DNA of 64,000 bases, from positions 1 to 64,000 of the forward strand of contig NZ_SEBS01000016.1 in NCBI RefSeq assembly GCF_004211145.1, written 5' to 3'. How positions within the stretch are numbered: position 1 is the first letter of the stretch; every line of letters begins with the position of its first letter. The notes below the pieces were generated by a model, which was given only the letters and a program-made list of their open reading frames with translations, was not told the DNA's origin and searched no databases. This document shows, piece after piece, positions 36,534 to 44,475 of this stretch. Position numbers and translations under genes: made by a program. The stretch is from Flavobacterium sp. (lineage in GTDB: Bacteria > Bacteroidota > Bacteroidia > Flavobacteriales > Flavobacteriaceae).

Positions 36534-36564
36534 TTGTACCCTGAACCAAAAAAACCTACTTTTG
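36534..36564 (+). promoter_or_regulatory. Promoter of the M16 protease operon
   Basis: TTG (36534-36536), 20 bases, then TACTTTTG (36557-36564). The -33 TTG lies inside an ACCCTGAACCTTGTACCCTG repeat, so the repeat supplies half the promoter. Confidence 0.65.
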
Positions 36565-36618
36565 CGTAACAATCCCACACAAACACATACAAACACACAA
36601 TTAATAATCAATACCTTT

Positions 36619-37944
36619 ATGAAAAACACGATAATGGCTTTGGGTTCAGCGCTTCTGCTATCAGGGACCGTCACTGCCCAAAAAGTGGCGTTTGAGGAAT
36701 TCGACCTCGAAAACGGCATGCACGTTATTTTGCACAACGACAATTCGGCTCCGGTCGTGATCACGTCGGTAATGTATCACGTCGGCGCCAAGGACGAGAA
36801 TCCGGATCGCACAGGCTTCGCACACTTCTTCGAGCATTTGCTTTTTGAAGGCACGAAAAACATCGAGCGCGGCCAATGGATGAAGCTCGTCACGTCAAAC
36901 GGAGGCGTAAACAACGCCAACACTTCAGACGACCGCACGTATTATTACGAAGTCTTCCCATCGAACAGCCTCGAACTCGGTTTGTGGATGGAATCAGAAC
37001 GTTTGATGCACCCGATCATCAACCAGATCGGCGTCGATACCCAAAATGAAGTCGTTAAAGAAGAAAAACGTCTTCGCGTCGACAACCAACCGTACGGAAA
37101 CTTGTTGGCCGAAGTCAAGAAGAACCTATTCAAGAACCACCCGTACCGTTGGGCGACCATCGGATCGATGGAACATCTCGATGCCGCGAAACTCGAGGAA
37201 TTCCAAGCGTTCAACAAGAAATATTACATTCCCAACAACGCGGTTCTGGTCGTCGCAGGTCAATTCGAAACGGCACAGACAAAAGAATGGATCAAGAAAT
37301 ATTTCGGTTCGATTCCAAAAGGCCCCGCTATCGATCGCAAAACGTTCACCGAGCAACCGATCACCGAGACGATCAAAGCGTCCTACATCGATTCGAACAT
37401 CCAAATCCCGATGATGGTCGCCGCCTACCGCACGCCATCGATGAAAACCCGTGATGCCCGAGTGCTCGACATGATTTCAGCGTATTTGAGCGACGGGAAG
37501 AGCTCGAAACTCTACAAGAAAATCGTCGACGACAAGAAAATGGCGCTTCAGATCGGGGCGTTCAGCTTCAGCCAGGAAGATTATGGTATGTACATTTTAT
37601 ACGGATTGCCATTGGGACAAACCCAGGTTTCGGACATTTTGAAAGAAGCCGACGAGGAAATCGTCAAGCTCCAAACCGACCTTATCTCAGAAAAAGATCT
37701 TGAAAAACTCAAGAACAAAATCGAAAACGGCTATGTGAACGAAAACGCCAGCGTCGAAGGAATCGCCGAGAATCTTGCGCGTTACTACATGCTTTACGGA
37801 GACGTGAACCTGATCAATACTGAAATCGAAATCTATCGTTCGATCACGCGCGAGGAAATCAGGGACATCGCCAAGAAATATCTCAACCCTAACCAACGTC
37901 TGTTGCTCGATTACGCTCCAGCCAAAGACAAAGCCCAAAATTAA
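36619..37944 (+). CDS. M16-family zinc metallopeptidase, catalytic subunit
   Basis: The 441-residue exported peptidase has a signal peptide at 1-20 (…SGTVTAQ). The inverted zinc motif is HFFEHLLFEGT (HxxEH, about residues 72-76), and the third ligand Glu lies in NEVVKEEKR (~147). The second M16 domain includes DMISAYLSDGKSSKLYKKIV with the conserved SSxL. The periplasmic location and the pairing with the next, zinc-less gene suggest a heterodimer like other bacterial M16 pairs. The ATG at 36619 lies 55 bases behind a good promoter. The frame is open farther upstream only through a repeat. Confidence 0.92.
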   Translation: MKNTIMALGSALLLSGTVTAQKVAFEEFDLENGMHVILHNDNSAPVVITSVMYHVGAKDENPDRTGFAHFFEHLLFEGTKNIERGQWMKLVTSNGGVNNANTSDDRTYYYEVFPSNSLELGLWMESERLMHPIINQIGVDTQNEVVKEEKRLRVDNQPYGNLLAEVKKNLFKNHPYRWATIGSMEHLDAAKLEEFQAFNKKYYIPNNAVLVVAGQFETAQTKEWIKKYFGSIPKGPAIDRKTFTEQPITETIKASYIDSNIQIPMMVAAYRTPSMKTRDARVLDMISAYLSDGKSSKLYKKIVDDKKMALQIGAFSFSQEDYGMYILYGLPLGQTQVSDILKEADEEIVKLQTDLISEKDLEKLKNKIENGYVNENASVEGIAENLARYYMLYGDVNLINTEIEIYRSITREEIRDIAKKYLNPNQRLLLDYAPAKDKAQN

Positions 37945-37959
37945 GACGACACAAGAATC

Positions 37960-40005
37960 ATGAAAAAAATCATAATCGCTTTAACAGGTTTGTTTTTAAC
38001 TCTCTCTATGCAAGCACAAGACAGACCGCAACCAAAACAAGGACCGACTCCGGTCGTCAACGTGAAGAAGCCGTCGACGTTCACGCTTCCAAACGGTTTG
38101 AAAGTATTGCTCGTGGAAGACCACAAACTTCCGCGCGTTTCCTATAACCTGACGATCGACAACGCTCCGTATGCTGAAGGCACCAAAAAAGGCGTCTCTG
38201 ACCTGACGAGCGAACTCATCGGGAAAGGCAGCAAGAAAATAACGAAAGACGCGTTCAACGAGGAAGTCGATTTCCTGGGCGCCGACCTGAACTTCAACTC
38301 GAACGGAGCTTACGCAAGCTGCTTGTCCAAATATTCGGCGCGCGTGCTCGAGCTTTTGGCTGAAGGCGCGCTTCACCCGAACTTCACCCAAGAAGAATTC
38401 GACAAGGAAAAAACCCAACTCATCGAAGGCCTGAAATCGCAAGAAAAAAGCGTTCCTGCAGTTGCCGGACGCGTTCGCAATGTGTTGGCTTTCGGGAAAA
38501 CGCATCCGTCGGGCGAATATCTTAGCGAGGAAACCATCAACAACGTGACGCTTGCCGATGTCCAAAACGATTACAACACGTACTTCGTTCCGGGCAATGC
38601 GTATTTGGTCGTCATCGGTGATTTCAAACCGAAAGATGCCGAGAAACTCGTCAAGAAACTTTTCGGAGGTTGGAAAAAAGCGACCGCTCCAAAAATTACG
38701 TACACCGATCCGCAGAACGTGCAGTACACGCAAATCAATTTTGTGGACATGCCGAACGCGGTACAGTCGGAAATTTCGGTCATCAACACCGTTCGCCTCG
38801 AAATGAAAGATCCTGATTTCTTCCCTGTGATCCTGGCCAACCAGGTTCTCGGAGGCGATTTCAACAGTTATTTGAACATGAACCTTCGCGAGGCACACGG
38901 CTGGACATACGGAGCGCGTTCCGGAATCGCGGGAAGCCGTTACGTCGGGACATTCACCGCGTCGTCCCAAGTGCGCAACGCCGTTACTGACAGCGCCGTA
39001 GTTGAATTCATGAAGGAAATCAAACGCATCCGGACTGAAAAAGTTTCGAATGAAGTACTTGATGTCGTGAAAGCCGGTTACATCGGGCGTTTCGTAATGC
39101 AGGTCGACAAGCCGCAAACCATCGCACGTTATGCGCTCAACATCGAGACTGAAGGACTTCCTGCCGATTTCTACACGAATTACATGAAGAGCATCAACGC
39201 GGTAACGCCTGAGGATATCCAACGCGTTTCACAAAAATATTTCCTATCAGACAACGCGAGAATCCTTGTCGTAGGAAAAGGTTCCGACGTTTTGCCCGGT
39301 CTTGAGAAATTCAGCGCCGACACGAAAACGCCGATCTTGTATTTCGATAAATTCGGTGCGCCGACTGCAAAACCCGTAATCAAGAAAACGGTTCCTGCGG
39401 GAGTTACCGCAAAATCGGTATTCGAAAACTACATCAAGGCGATCGGAGGCGAAAAGGCGGCGAAAGCGGTCAAAACGGTATCGACAACATATGCGGGATC
39501 GATCCAGGGAACGCCTTTGGTGTTGACGATGAAGACATCGGCTGACGGGAAAATGTCGGCCAACATGAACGCCATGGGAATGACCGTGATGAAACAAGTC
39601 ACGAACCAAACCGCGGCTTACATCGAGCAACAAGGCCAACGCAAGGATTTCACGGGCGACGATTTGGTTGCTTTGAAAGACAACGCGTATCCGATCAAGG
39701 AATTGAATTTGTTGAAGAAGACCGACCTTAAAGTCGACGGCATCGAAGCCATCAATGGAACCGAAGCCTACGCGATCAAAAACGGAAAAACCACAACGTA
39801 CTACGACACCAAAACGGGATTGCGCGTAGCCGAGTCCAAAACGTCGGAGCAAGGAACGCAAACCATGAACTTCGGCGATTACAAAGAAGTAAAAGGCGTG
39901 AAATTGCCGCACAAGATGTCAATGACTGCGGGCGGAATGGATCTTGAATTCATTGCGAGCGACGTTAAGGTTAACGAAGGCGTGACAGAAGCTGATTTTC
40001 AGTAG
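37960..40005 (+). CDS. M16-family peptidase homologue without zinc site, with C-terminal extra domain
   Basis: The 681-residue exported protein has a signal peptide at 1-20 (…LSMQAQ). At the place of HxxEH it reads KGVSDLTSELIGKGS (77-91), so it cannot bind the catalytic zinc. It retains the substrate-binding Arg/Tyr segment LREAHGWTYGARSG (about 309-322), as in the non-catalytic subunits of M16 heterodimers. Residues from about 475 (FENYIKAIGGEKAAKAVKTV) to the end form an extra domain resembling LolA-like lipoprotein carriers. It starts 15 bases after the catalytic gene, so it is the same operon. Confidence 0.9.
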   Translation: MKKIIIALTGLFLTLSMQAQDRPQPKQGPTPVVNVKKPSTFTLPNGLKVLLVEDHKLPRVSYNLTIDNAPYAEGTKKGVSDLTSELIGKGSKKITKDAFNEEVDFLGADLNFNSNGAYASCLSKYSARVLELLAEGALHPNFTQEEFDKEKTQLIEGLKSQEKSVPAVAGRVRNVLAFGKTHPSGEYLSEETINNVTLADVQNDYNTYFVPGNAYLVVIGDFKPKDAEKLVKKLFGGWKKATAPKITYTDPQNVQYTQINFVDMPNAVQSEISVINTVRLEMKDPDFFPVILANQVLGGDFNSYLNMNLREAHGWTYGARSGIAGSRYVGTFTASSQVRNAVTDSAVVEFMKEIKRIRTEKVSNEVLDVVKAGYIGRFVMQVDKPQTIARYALNIETEGLPADFYTNYMKSINAVTPEDIQRVSQKYFLSDNARILVVGKGSDVLPGLEKFSADTKTPILYFDKFGAPTAKPVIKKTVPAGVTAKSVFENYIKAIGGEKAAKAVKTVSTTYAGSIQGTPLVLTMKTSADGKMSANMNAMGMTVMKQVTNQTAAYIEQQGQRKDFTGDDLVALKDNAYPIKELNLLKKTDLKVDGIEAINGTEAYAIKNGKTTTYYDTKTGLRVAESKTSEQGTQTMNFGDYKEVKGVKLPHKMSMTAGGMDLEFIASDVKVNEGVTEADFQ

Positions 40006-40040
40006 AGTGCCTGAGTGCTCTGTGCCTGAGTGCCTGAGTA
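40006..40040. repeat. GTGCCTGAGTGC short repeat
   Basis: GTGCCTGAGTGCTCTGTGCC then TGAGTGCCTGAGTA directly after the M16 gene. A near-identical copy lies at 53632-53666 after rng. Confidence 0.75.
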
Positions 40041-40065
40041 CCGCATCGCAGATATAAATATTTTG

Positions 40066-40097
40066 GAAAAGGCTGTCAGGTAAGACAGCCTTTTTTA
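40066..40097. terminator. Bidirectional terminator between the M16 operon and the DMT permease gene
   Basis: AAAAGGCTGTC / GACAGCCTTTTTT with loop AGGTAA. The + strand T-run ends the M16 operon. The permease stop codon lies within its right edge. Confidence 0.85.
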
Positions 40098-40961
40098 TTT
40101 GCGGCTTGAGAGATAGACGCCAGCCAAAACAATCACCGCGCCCAAAGCTTGCCAAACGGACAACGTTTCGCCGTCAAGAACACCCCAAAAGAACGCGACG
40201 ATCGGGATCAAATACGTCACCGACGACGCGAAAACAGGCGTAGAAACCTTTATCAATCGGTAAAAAAGCAAGTTAGCGATTCCTGTTCCGAGAATTCCGA
40301 GTAAGGCGACGAAACCTGTCGCGTGCTGTACTTTCGCCTCGTGCCATTGTTCAAAGAATCCTGAGAAAAACAGAATGCAAAGACAAGGTAACAACATGGC
40401 CGCGAAATTTCCCGTGGCGATCGTGAGCGGTGACAGATCCGACAAATACTTTTTGAGCAGGTTGATGTTTATCGCATAACAAACCGCACCCGCGAAAGCC
40501 AATAGCGCAAACCAGTTATTATTTCCCGATTGGCCGCCTTCGCCTCCCGTTATCAAAAGAATGCAACCTGCGAGCCCAATGAAGACGCCTAAAACCTGAG
40601 TCCGTTTATAATCGAGCGCGAACAACACGATCCCGATCAACAGCGTGTTCAAAGGCGTGAGCGCATTCATGATCGAACTGATTGTGCTGCTTATATGTGT
40701 TTGCGCGATCGCGAACAGGAAAGCCGGCAAGAAACTCCCGAAGAACGCCGTGAGCACGATGTACTTCCATTTCTCAAGCGGAATCTTGGGCAACGTTTTG
40801 AATCCGACGACCATGAAGAACAAGCCCGCGCAAACCATGCGCAGCGAACCCAACTGATACGGCGTGAGCCCGACGAGCCCGCGTTTGATGAGAATGAATG
40901 AACTTCCCCAAATCAAACCGAGTATTGCGATAAGTAGAAGTTTGTTGCGGTTGGCGCTCAT
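40095..40961 (-). CDS. EamA/DMT-family permease
   Basis: The 288-residue inner-membrane transporter has about ten hydrophobic helices in two EamA repeats. The first contains LGLIWGSSFILIKRGLVGLT and the second AGAVCYAININLLKKYLSDL and SSVTYLIPIVAFFWGVLDGE. These are signatures of the drug/metabolite exporter superfamily. The substrate is unknown. It stands alone, divergent from the HMA lipoprotein gene. Confidence 0.92.
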   Translation of the reverse strand: MSANRNKLLLIAILGLIWGSSFILIKRGLVGLTPYQLGSLRMVCAGLFFMVVGFKTLPKIPLEKWKYIVLTAFFGSFLPAFLFAIAQTHISSTISSIMNALTPLNTLLIGIVLFALDYKRTQVLGVFIGLAGCILLITGGEGGQSGNNNWFALLAFAGAVCYAININLLKKYLSDLSPLTIATGNFAAMLLPCLCILFFSGFFEQWHEAKVQHATGFVALLGILGTGIANLLFYRLIKVSTPVFASSVTYLIPIVAFFWGVLDGETLSVWQALGAVIVLAGVYLSSRK

Positions 40962-41002
40962 TATTGTTAATTAACAACCCAAAATTGTAATAAAATTATG
41001 AC

Positions 41003-41029
41003 TTGAGGCAACGTTTTTCTTTATTTTTG
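41003..41029 (+). promoter_or_regulatory. Putative promoter of the HMA lipoprotein gene
   Basis: TTG (41003-41005), 16 bases, TATTTTTG (41022-41029). The spacing is one base short of the usual range. Confidence 0.45.
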
Positions 41030-41076
41030 TCAGCGGTTCCAAACAAGCCCAAAATCCAACATTAAAAAATATAGTC

Positions 41077-41604
41077 ATGAATTTGAGAAAATCACTGCTT
41101 ATCGCTGCGTTGCCGGTACTTTTCCTGTCGGCTTGCAAACAAACTGAAAGCGCCGCTCCCGCCGCCGACAATACATCTACTGAAAAAACGACTGCCGCGG
41201 TATCGGCTAAACCTGAAACCGCGAGTTTCAAGATTGACGGAATGGTTTGCGCCGTAGGTTGTGCCAAGACGATCGAAAACAAACTCGCCAAAATGGACGG
41301 CGTGACCAAAGCAACTGTCGATTATGACAAGAAACAAGCGACCGTGGAATTCGATGCGGCCGTACTATCGACCGAGAAAATCGTCGAGACCGTAGAGAAA
41401 ACCGGAGACGGAAAAACCTACAAAGTGTCAGACGTGAAATCATCGGGCAACCAGGCGATGAATTTCGGCGATCCCGTGAAAGAAAAAGACAAGAAGAAAA
41501 AGTCAAAGAAAGAGGCTAAAGCCGACGCGACCAAGAAAGAAGGTTGTCAAGAGAAAGAAGCGAAAGGCGGATGTTGCGCGAAGAAAGGCGCTCACGCTGC
41601 TTGA
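41077..41604 (+). CDS. Lipoprotein with heavy-metal-associated domain and Cys-rich tail
   Basis: The 175-residue protein has a lipoprotein signal ending LFLSAC (lipidated Cys20) and an Ala/Thr-rich linker. An HMA domain covers about 48-118: ASFKIDGMVCAVGCAKTIEN carries a CAVGC metal loop, a CxxxC variant of the usual CxxC. The rest is a Lys-rich tail (KEKDKKKKSKKEAKA) ending with CQEKEAKGGCCAKKGAHAA, three further cysteines and a His. Copper or another soft metal is the likely ligand. The lipid anchor would hold it at the periplasmic face or the surface. It has its own promoter and terminator. Confidence 0.88.
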   Translation: MNLRKSLLIAALPVLFLSACKQTESAAPAADNTSTEKTTAAVSAKPETASFKIDGMVCAVGCAKTIENKLAKMDGVTKATVDYDKKQATVEFDAAVLSTEKIVETVEKTGDGKTYKVSDVKSSGNQAMNFGDPVKEKDKKKKSKKEAKADATKKEGCQEKEAKGGCCAKKGAHAA

Positions 41605-41646
41605 TTTTAGATTTACAGATTTCAGATTTACAGATTTTAGATATTT

Positions 41647-41698
41647 GACGGATAGATAATGGACGCCTTCGGGCTGAAATTAGCTATCCGTTTTTTAT
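41647..41698 (+). terminator. Terminator after the HMA lipoprotein gene
   Basis: GACGGATAG / CTATCCGTTTTTT with a longer inner loop. It is preceded at 41606-41642 by TTTAGATTTACAGATTTCAG direct repeats. Confidence 0.7.
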
Positions 41699-41798
41699 TT
41701 GTGTTTTAAAACTCTTTGTATTTTTTGATATCCAAATTCAGCCAGTTTTTGTGATACAGAAAAAATTCCGATTATCCGATTATTAACTTCGCTACACT

Positions 41799-42185
41799 TT
41801 AATTCCCTTTGTATTTTTTCTTAATTATCGAATCCAACCACTTTGAATTATAGTCACAAAGACAATTACTTAAAACTCGTTCCTTTTTTGAAGCTCCGGT
41901 ATGCTCTTTAGTCGAATTGATGTCTAACAATTTATAATACATCGCTCTTTTTTTTGCAAGGCTGTCGATCTCTATATATAACATTCCAAGAACCGGCTCC
42001 GAATATCCGCTCTTATCTAACGCTAAAATTCTCTGGATTTCTGGCGAATCACCAAAACCGTACTTCAAGCATTTTTTAAAATAATGTATCTTAAACTCGT
42101 AGACAAATATTTCTTTATCTGACTTTCTATCTTTTTGGCTGGCGCATGCAACAAGGAGTAGACACGCTAGTAATGCCTTTTTCAC
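41799..42185 (-). CDS. Tai4-like candidate immunity lipoprotein, distal copy
   Basis: The 128-residue protein has the signal MKKALLACLLLVACASQ (lipobox VAC, Cys14). The mature part is helical. An early FKIHYFKKCLKYGFGDS and the terminal SNCLCDYNSKWLDSIIKKKY match the layout of the toxin-adjacent protein at 44042: a C(I/L)K box, then CL-x-Y-x-S-x-x-LDSI near the C-terminus. The same end pattern (C…SKELDAL) is what I remember of the Tai4 amidase-immunity family. It is the last gene of the AT-rich array and probably neutralises a Tae4-type amidase in the periplasm. That role is inference. No terminator is clear after it. Confidence 0.65.
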   Translation of the reverse strand: MKKALLACLLLVACASQKDRKSDKEIFVYEFKIHYFKKCLKYGFGDSPEIQRILALDKSGYSEPVLGMLYIEIDSLAKKRAMYYKLLDINSTKEHTGASKKERVLSNCLCDYNSKWLDSIIKKKYKGN

Positions 42186-42255
42186 AATTCAAGTTAATTT
42201 AATATCCACACGTAAATATACTTAACTCCACCTCCTAGATTGAATACTATAGAAA

Positions 42256-42819
42256 CTAATGCAATTCTGAAGACGCTATCTTCTCAACAATTTTCCACTC
42301 GCCTTTTTCCTTTTTCATCACGACAATTCCTGAAAATGTCGAAACACCAATATTTGTGCTCTCTGAAATAAAAAAGAAAACTTGGTCTTTGTATTTATAC
42401 TGGATAGGTTCCGAAAAACTTAAAAATAAGCGATCTCCTTGTAAAATTTCTTTTGGGATAGACTTGAGATCTGACAGAAAATTTACTTTTAGCATTTCCA
42501 TATGGATTTTAAAATCTTCGGGTTTCCAATAACGAATTTCATCATCTTTAAGGTGCTCTCTTTTCAACTCCTCGTATTCGACTTCACTATACATTTTAGA
42601 GCCGGCCCATATTTTAACGCCACTTGAACTCAACCTAGGGGTGCCTTGTAAGATAGATATGGCCCGGAGATCAGATACTTTTTCTGGAAATACAAATATC
42701 CGTCCGGACTGGCATTTTTTCTGTTCTTTCAGATAAGTCGAAACTGGATTATAAGCCGAGCAAGATTGTAAGAGTATTGACAAGGCGAAAAACAAACAAA
42801 GACTGGTAGAAGACTTCAT
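42256..42819 (-). CDS. Lipoprotein of unnamed array family, copy 2
   Basis: The 187-residue protein has the lipoprotein signal MKSSTSLCLFFALSILLQSC (Cys20). It contains GRIFVFPEKVSDLRAISILQ, VKIWAGSKMYSEVEYEELKR and a terminal TFSGIVVMKKEKGEWKIVEK. The 187-residue protein at 43357 has the same length, the same lipoprotein start, and a matching end (AAVIMVFEKDKWRFLEKIYD), so the two are diverged paralogues. I do not recognise the family. Its place between Tai4-like copies suggests an accessory or alternative immunity role. It lies 70 bases upstream of the distal Tai4-like gene on the same strand. Confidence 0.65.
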   Translation of the reverse strand: MKSSTSLCLFFALSILLQSCSAYNPVSTYLKEQKKCQSGRIFVFPEKVSDLRAISILQGTPRLSSSGVKIWAGSKMYSEVEYEELKREHLKDDEIRYWKPEDFKIHMEMLKVNFLSDLKSIPKEILQGDRLFLSFSEPIQYKYKDQVFFFISESTNIGVSTFSGIVVMKKEKGEWKIVEKIASSELH

Positions 42820-42849
42820 TGGCAGGGATTATTACGGGTTCCAACTGGA

Positions 42850-43035
42850 TTAACGGTTTTTCCTTGTGGGTTGACCGACGATTGAATCAAACCAATTTCC
42901 TTCGTAATCGCACAGACAGTTCTCATTCGAAATATTTTAATTTGAATTCATACACAAAATTTCCTTATCCGATTTTCGCTCCCTTTGACTTGCGCAAGCA
43001 GATAGGATTGGAATAAATAATCGTAGTTTCTTCAT
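42850..43035 (-). pseudogene. Decayed Tai4-like gene with internal deletion
   Basis: From ATG 43035 the frame reads MKKLRLFIPILSACASQRER then KSDKEI, almost the start of the intact gene at 41799 (ACASQKDRKSDKEI). One base shift after GAAATTTT continues as EFKLKYFE, matching YEFKIHYFK. A further shift gives NCLCDYEGNWFDSI, matching NCLCDYNSKWLDSI. About 65 codons between these parts are missing. The gene is therefore a remnant copy with two frame breaks and a central deletion. Confidence 0.75.
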
Positions 43036-43198
43036 AATCCTTTCGCGATACTTTCTCTAACGCAAAATTGGATAATCTGAGCTCTTTCATATCTTCTGCC
43101 TTGGCAATATCCTTTCAGTATTTAGACCTCCTTACTTTTTCCAGAACAAAAGGGTCTTGCTATTTTGCAAACCTATTATGCATTCAATAGTTTTAAAT

Positions 43199-43339
43199 CT
43201 ATTTTTTAATGTTCTTTTTTCCATAATATTCTTCCAAACTTCTCTGCAACTTTTCGAATGCAAGATTAGCAATCGAATCCAACTCACGGCTTTTGTAATA
43301 ATGGAGACAGGTGGCCATGTAATAATTTTGATTTTGCAC
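43199..43339 (-). pseudogene. C-terminal fragment of another Tai4-like gene
   Basis: The minus strand encodes MATCLHYYKSRELDSIANLA, then FEKLQRSLEEYYGKKNIKK and a stop. CLHYYKSRELDSIA aligns with CLNYYASKELDSIA of the toxin-adjacent gene. An in-frame stop lies directly before the fragment and no signal peptide is found, so only the C-terminal third remains. A shorter similar stretch (MKELRLSNFALEKVSRK) is readable at about 43030-43090 and could be a third relic. Confidence 0.65.
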
Positions 43340-43356
43340 TTAGTCCTTTTTAAAAT

Positions 43357-43920
43357 TCACTGAAACTGATAATCGTAAATTTTTTCCAAAAAACGCCATT
43401 TATCCTTTTCAAAAACCATTATGACAGCTGCACTTTCTGATGAACCTGGAGTGTCTGTGTTTCCTGTCTTATATGAGAAAATTGCCATTTTTTTTGGCTT
43501 GTAATAAATAACATCTGACACCCATAAAATTTTTTTGCTATTACCAGTGTATTTGTTTAGAAATGCCGAATTCCATAACTCTTTTTGAGAAACCTGCTCC
43601 AATTCAATTTTTGATAATTCCGAACTGTTCCATATTGTCGAGACTTCATTATTACTAGTGTCAAAAATCTTATTCCAAATTACTTGATCAAGAACTTTGC
43701 TCCGGTTTCCATCGACCGGAATTTCATGATCATAATCTTTATTTATGTCTTCGGATTCGTAAAGTATTCTTAAAGTATTGGTATTACTTAATTTTTCAGA
43801 AACGAGAAGTGTCTTGTTACTTACTATATCCATTAAATATTTCTCAATGGCATTGTAATTTTTAAGTGATGCACATGAACAAGTCGCGAGCATAAATATC
43901 AAACAAAGTAATTTTTTCAT
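43357..43920 (-). CDS. Lipoprotein of unnamed array family, copy 1
   Basis: The 187-residue protein has a lipoprotein signal MKKLLCLIFMLATCSCASLK with the lipobox near CSC. It contains NKTLLVSEKLSNTNTLRILY, a central STIWNSSELSKIELEQVSQK, and ends FEKDKWRFLEKIYDYQFQ. It is a paralogue of the protein at 42256 (equal length and C-terminal pattern). Function is unknown. It lies 120 bases downstream of the toxin-adjacent Tai4-like gene. Composition is AT-rich: about 31 percent G+C in a hand count of 43621-43860. Confidence 0.65.
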   Translation of the reverse strand: MKKLLCLIFMLATCSCASLKNYNAIEKYLMDIVSNKTLLVSEKLSNTNTLRILYESEDINKDYDHEIPVDGNRSKVLDQVIWNKIFDTSNNEVSTIWNSSELSKIELEQVSQKELWNSAFLNKYTGNSKKILWVSDVIYYKPKKMAIFSYKTGNTDTPGSSESAAVIMVFEKDKWRFLEKIYDYQFQ

Positions 43921-44041
43921 AGATTAAAATTCTATTAACATGATATTCTAGGATTTTGATTTCTTTTTAAAACATCCGAGACTCAGCAAATTTCTGTTTG
44001 TAATTCAATCTCTCTCATTCCTTTTTATTGCTTTGCTTGAT

Positions 44042-44464
44042 CTATTTCTTCTTTTTATGCATATCATACTCAATCCTGGCGATCGAGTCGAGTTCCTTGC
44101 TTGCATAATAATTTAAACATGCAAAGGAAATGAATTTATTACCCTCAAGATTTTCATCTCCTTGGTCTATTTTAATAAACGGCGTAGGTAGATTATCAAC
44201 TATTTCCTTCCCAATTTGTCTGGCTTGATCAATTGTAGAAAAATCAAGTTCGAGATTAGGATTGAACAAGTCCCTGTTTTTAAGAATAACCCTTAAGCTG
44301 TCATTTTGCAAACCTTCTTTAATACAACCGTAAAAGACTTCGTATTTATAAGAGTTTATCCATAATTGTTTTTCATTTTGATTATAGGTAAAATTCTCTC
44401 GCTTGTATGTATTACAACATATTAGTAAATTAGTAAATATAATTATGCTGATTTTTGCTTTCAT
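44042..44464 (-). CDS. Tai4-like candidate immunity protein beside the amidase toxin
   Basis: The 140-residue protein starts MKAKISIIIFTNLLICCN, an export signal with a possible lipobox at CC (the -1 residue is unusual). The mature part contains SYKYEVFYGCIKEGLQNDSL, a helical middle, and FACLNYYASKELDSIARIEY at the end. The two conserved cysteines and the SKELDSI end resemble the Tai4 immunity family, which plugs the Tae4 amidase active site in the periplasm. An upstream ATG at 44491 would overlap the toxin gene. The chosen ATG is 12 bases after the toxin stop, so toxin and candidate immunity protein are co-transcribed. Confidence 0.7.
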   Translation of the reverse strand: MKAKISIIIFTNLLICCNTYKRENFTYNQNEKQLWINSYKYEVFYGCIKEGLQNDSLRVILKNRDLFNPNLELDFSTIDQARQIGKEIVDNLPTPFIKIDQGDENLEGNKFISFACLNYYASKELDSIARIEYDMHKKKK

Positions 44465-44475
44465 TTTTTTAGGTT

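Noticed and set aside
36409..36618. N-terminal extension of the M16 protease by 70 codons
   Set aside because: The extension is encoded by the dispersed repeat and contains the promoter; the ATG at 36619 gives a proper signal peptide.
42819..43016. Plus-strand 65-codon frame in the toxin array
   Set aside because: The minus strand there encodes relics of a Tai4-like gene; the plus frame has no similarity to anything recognised.
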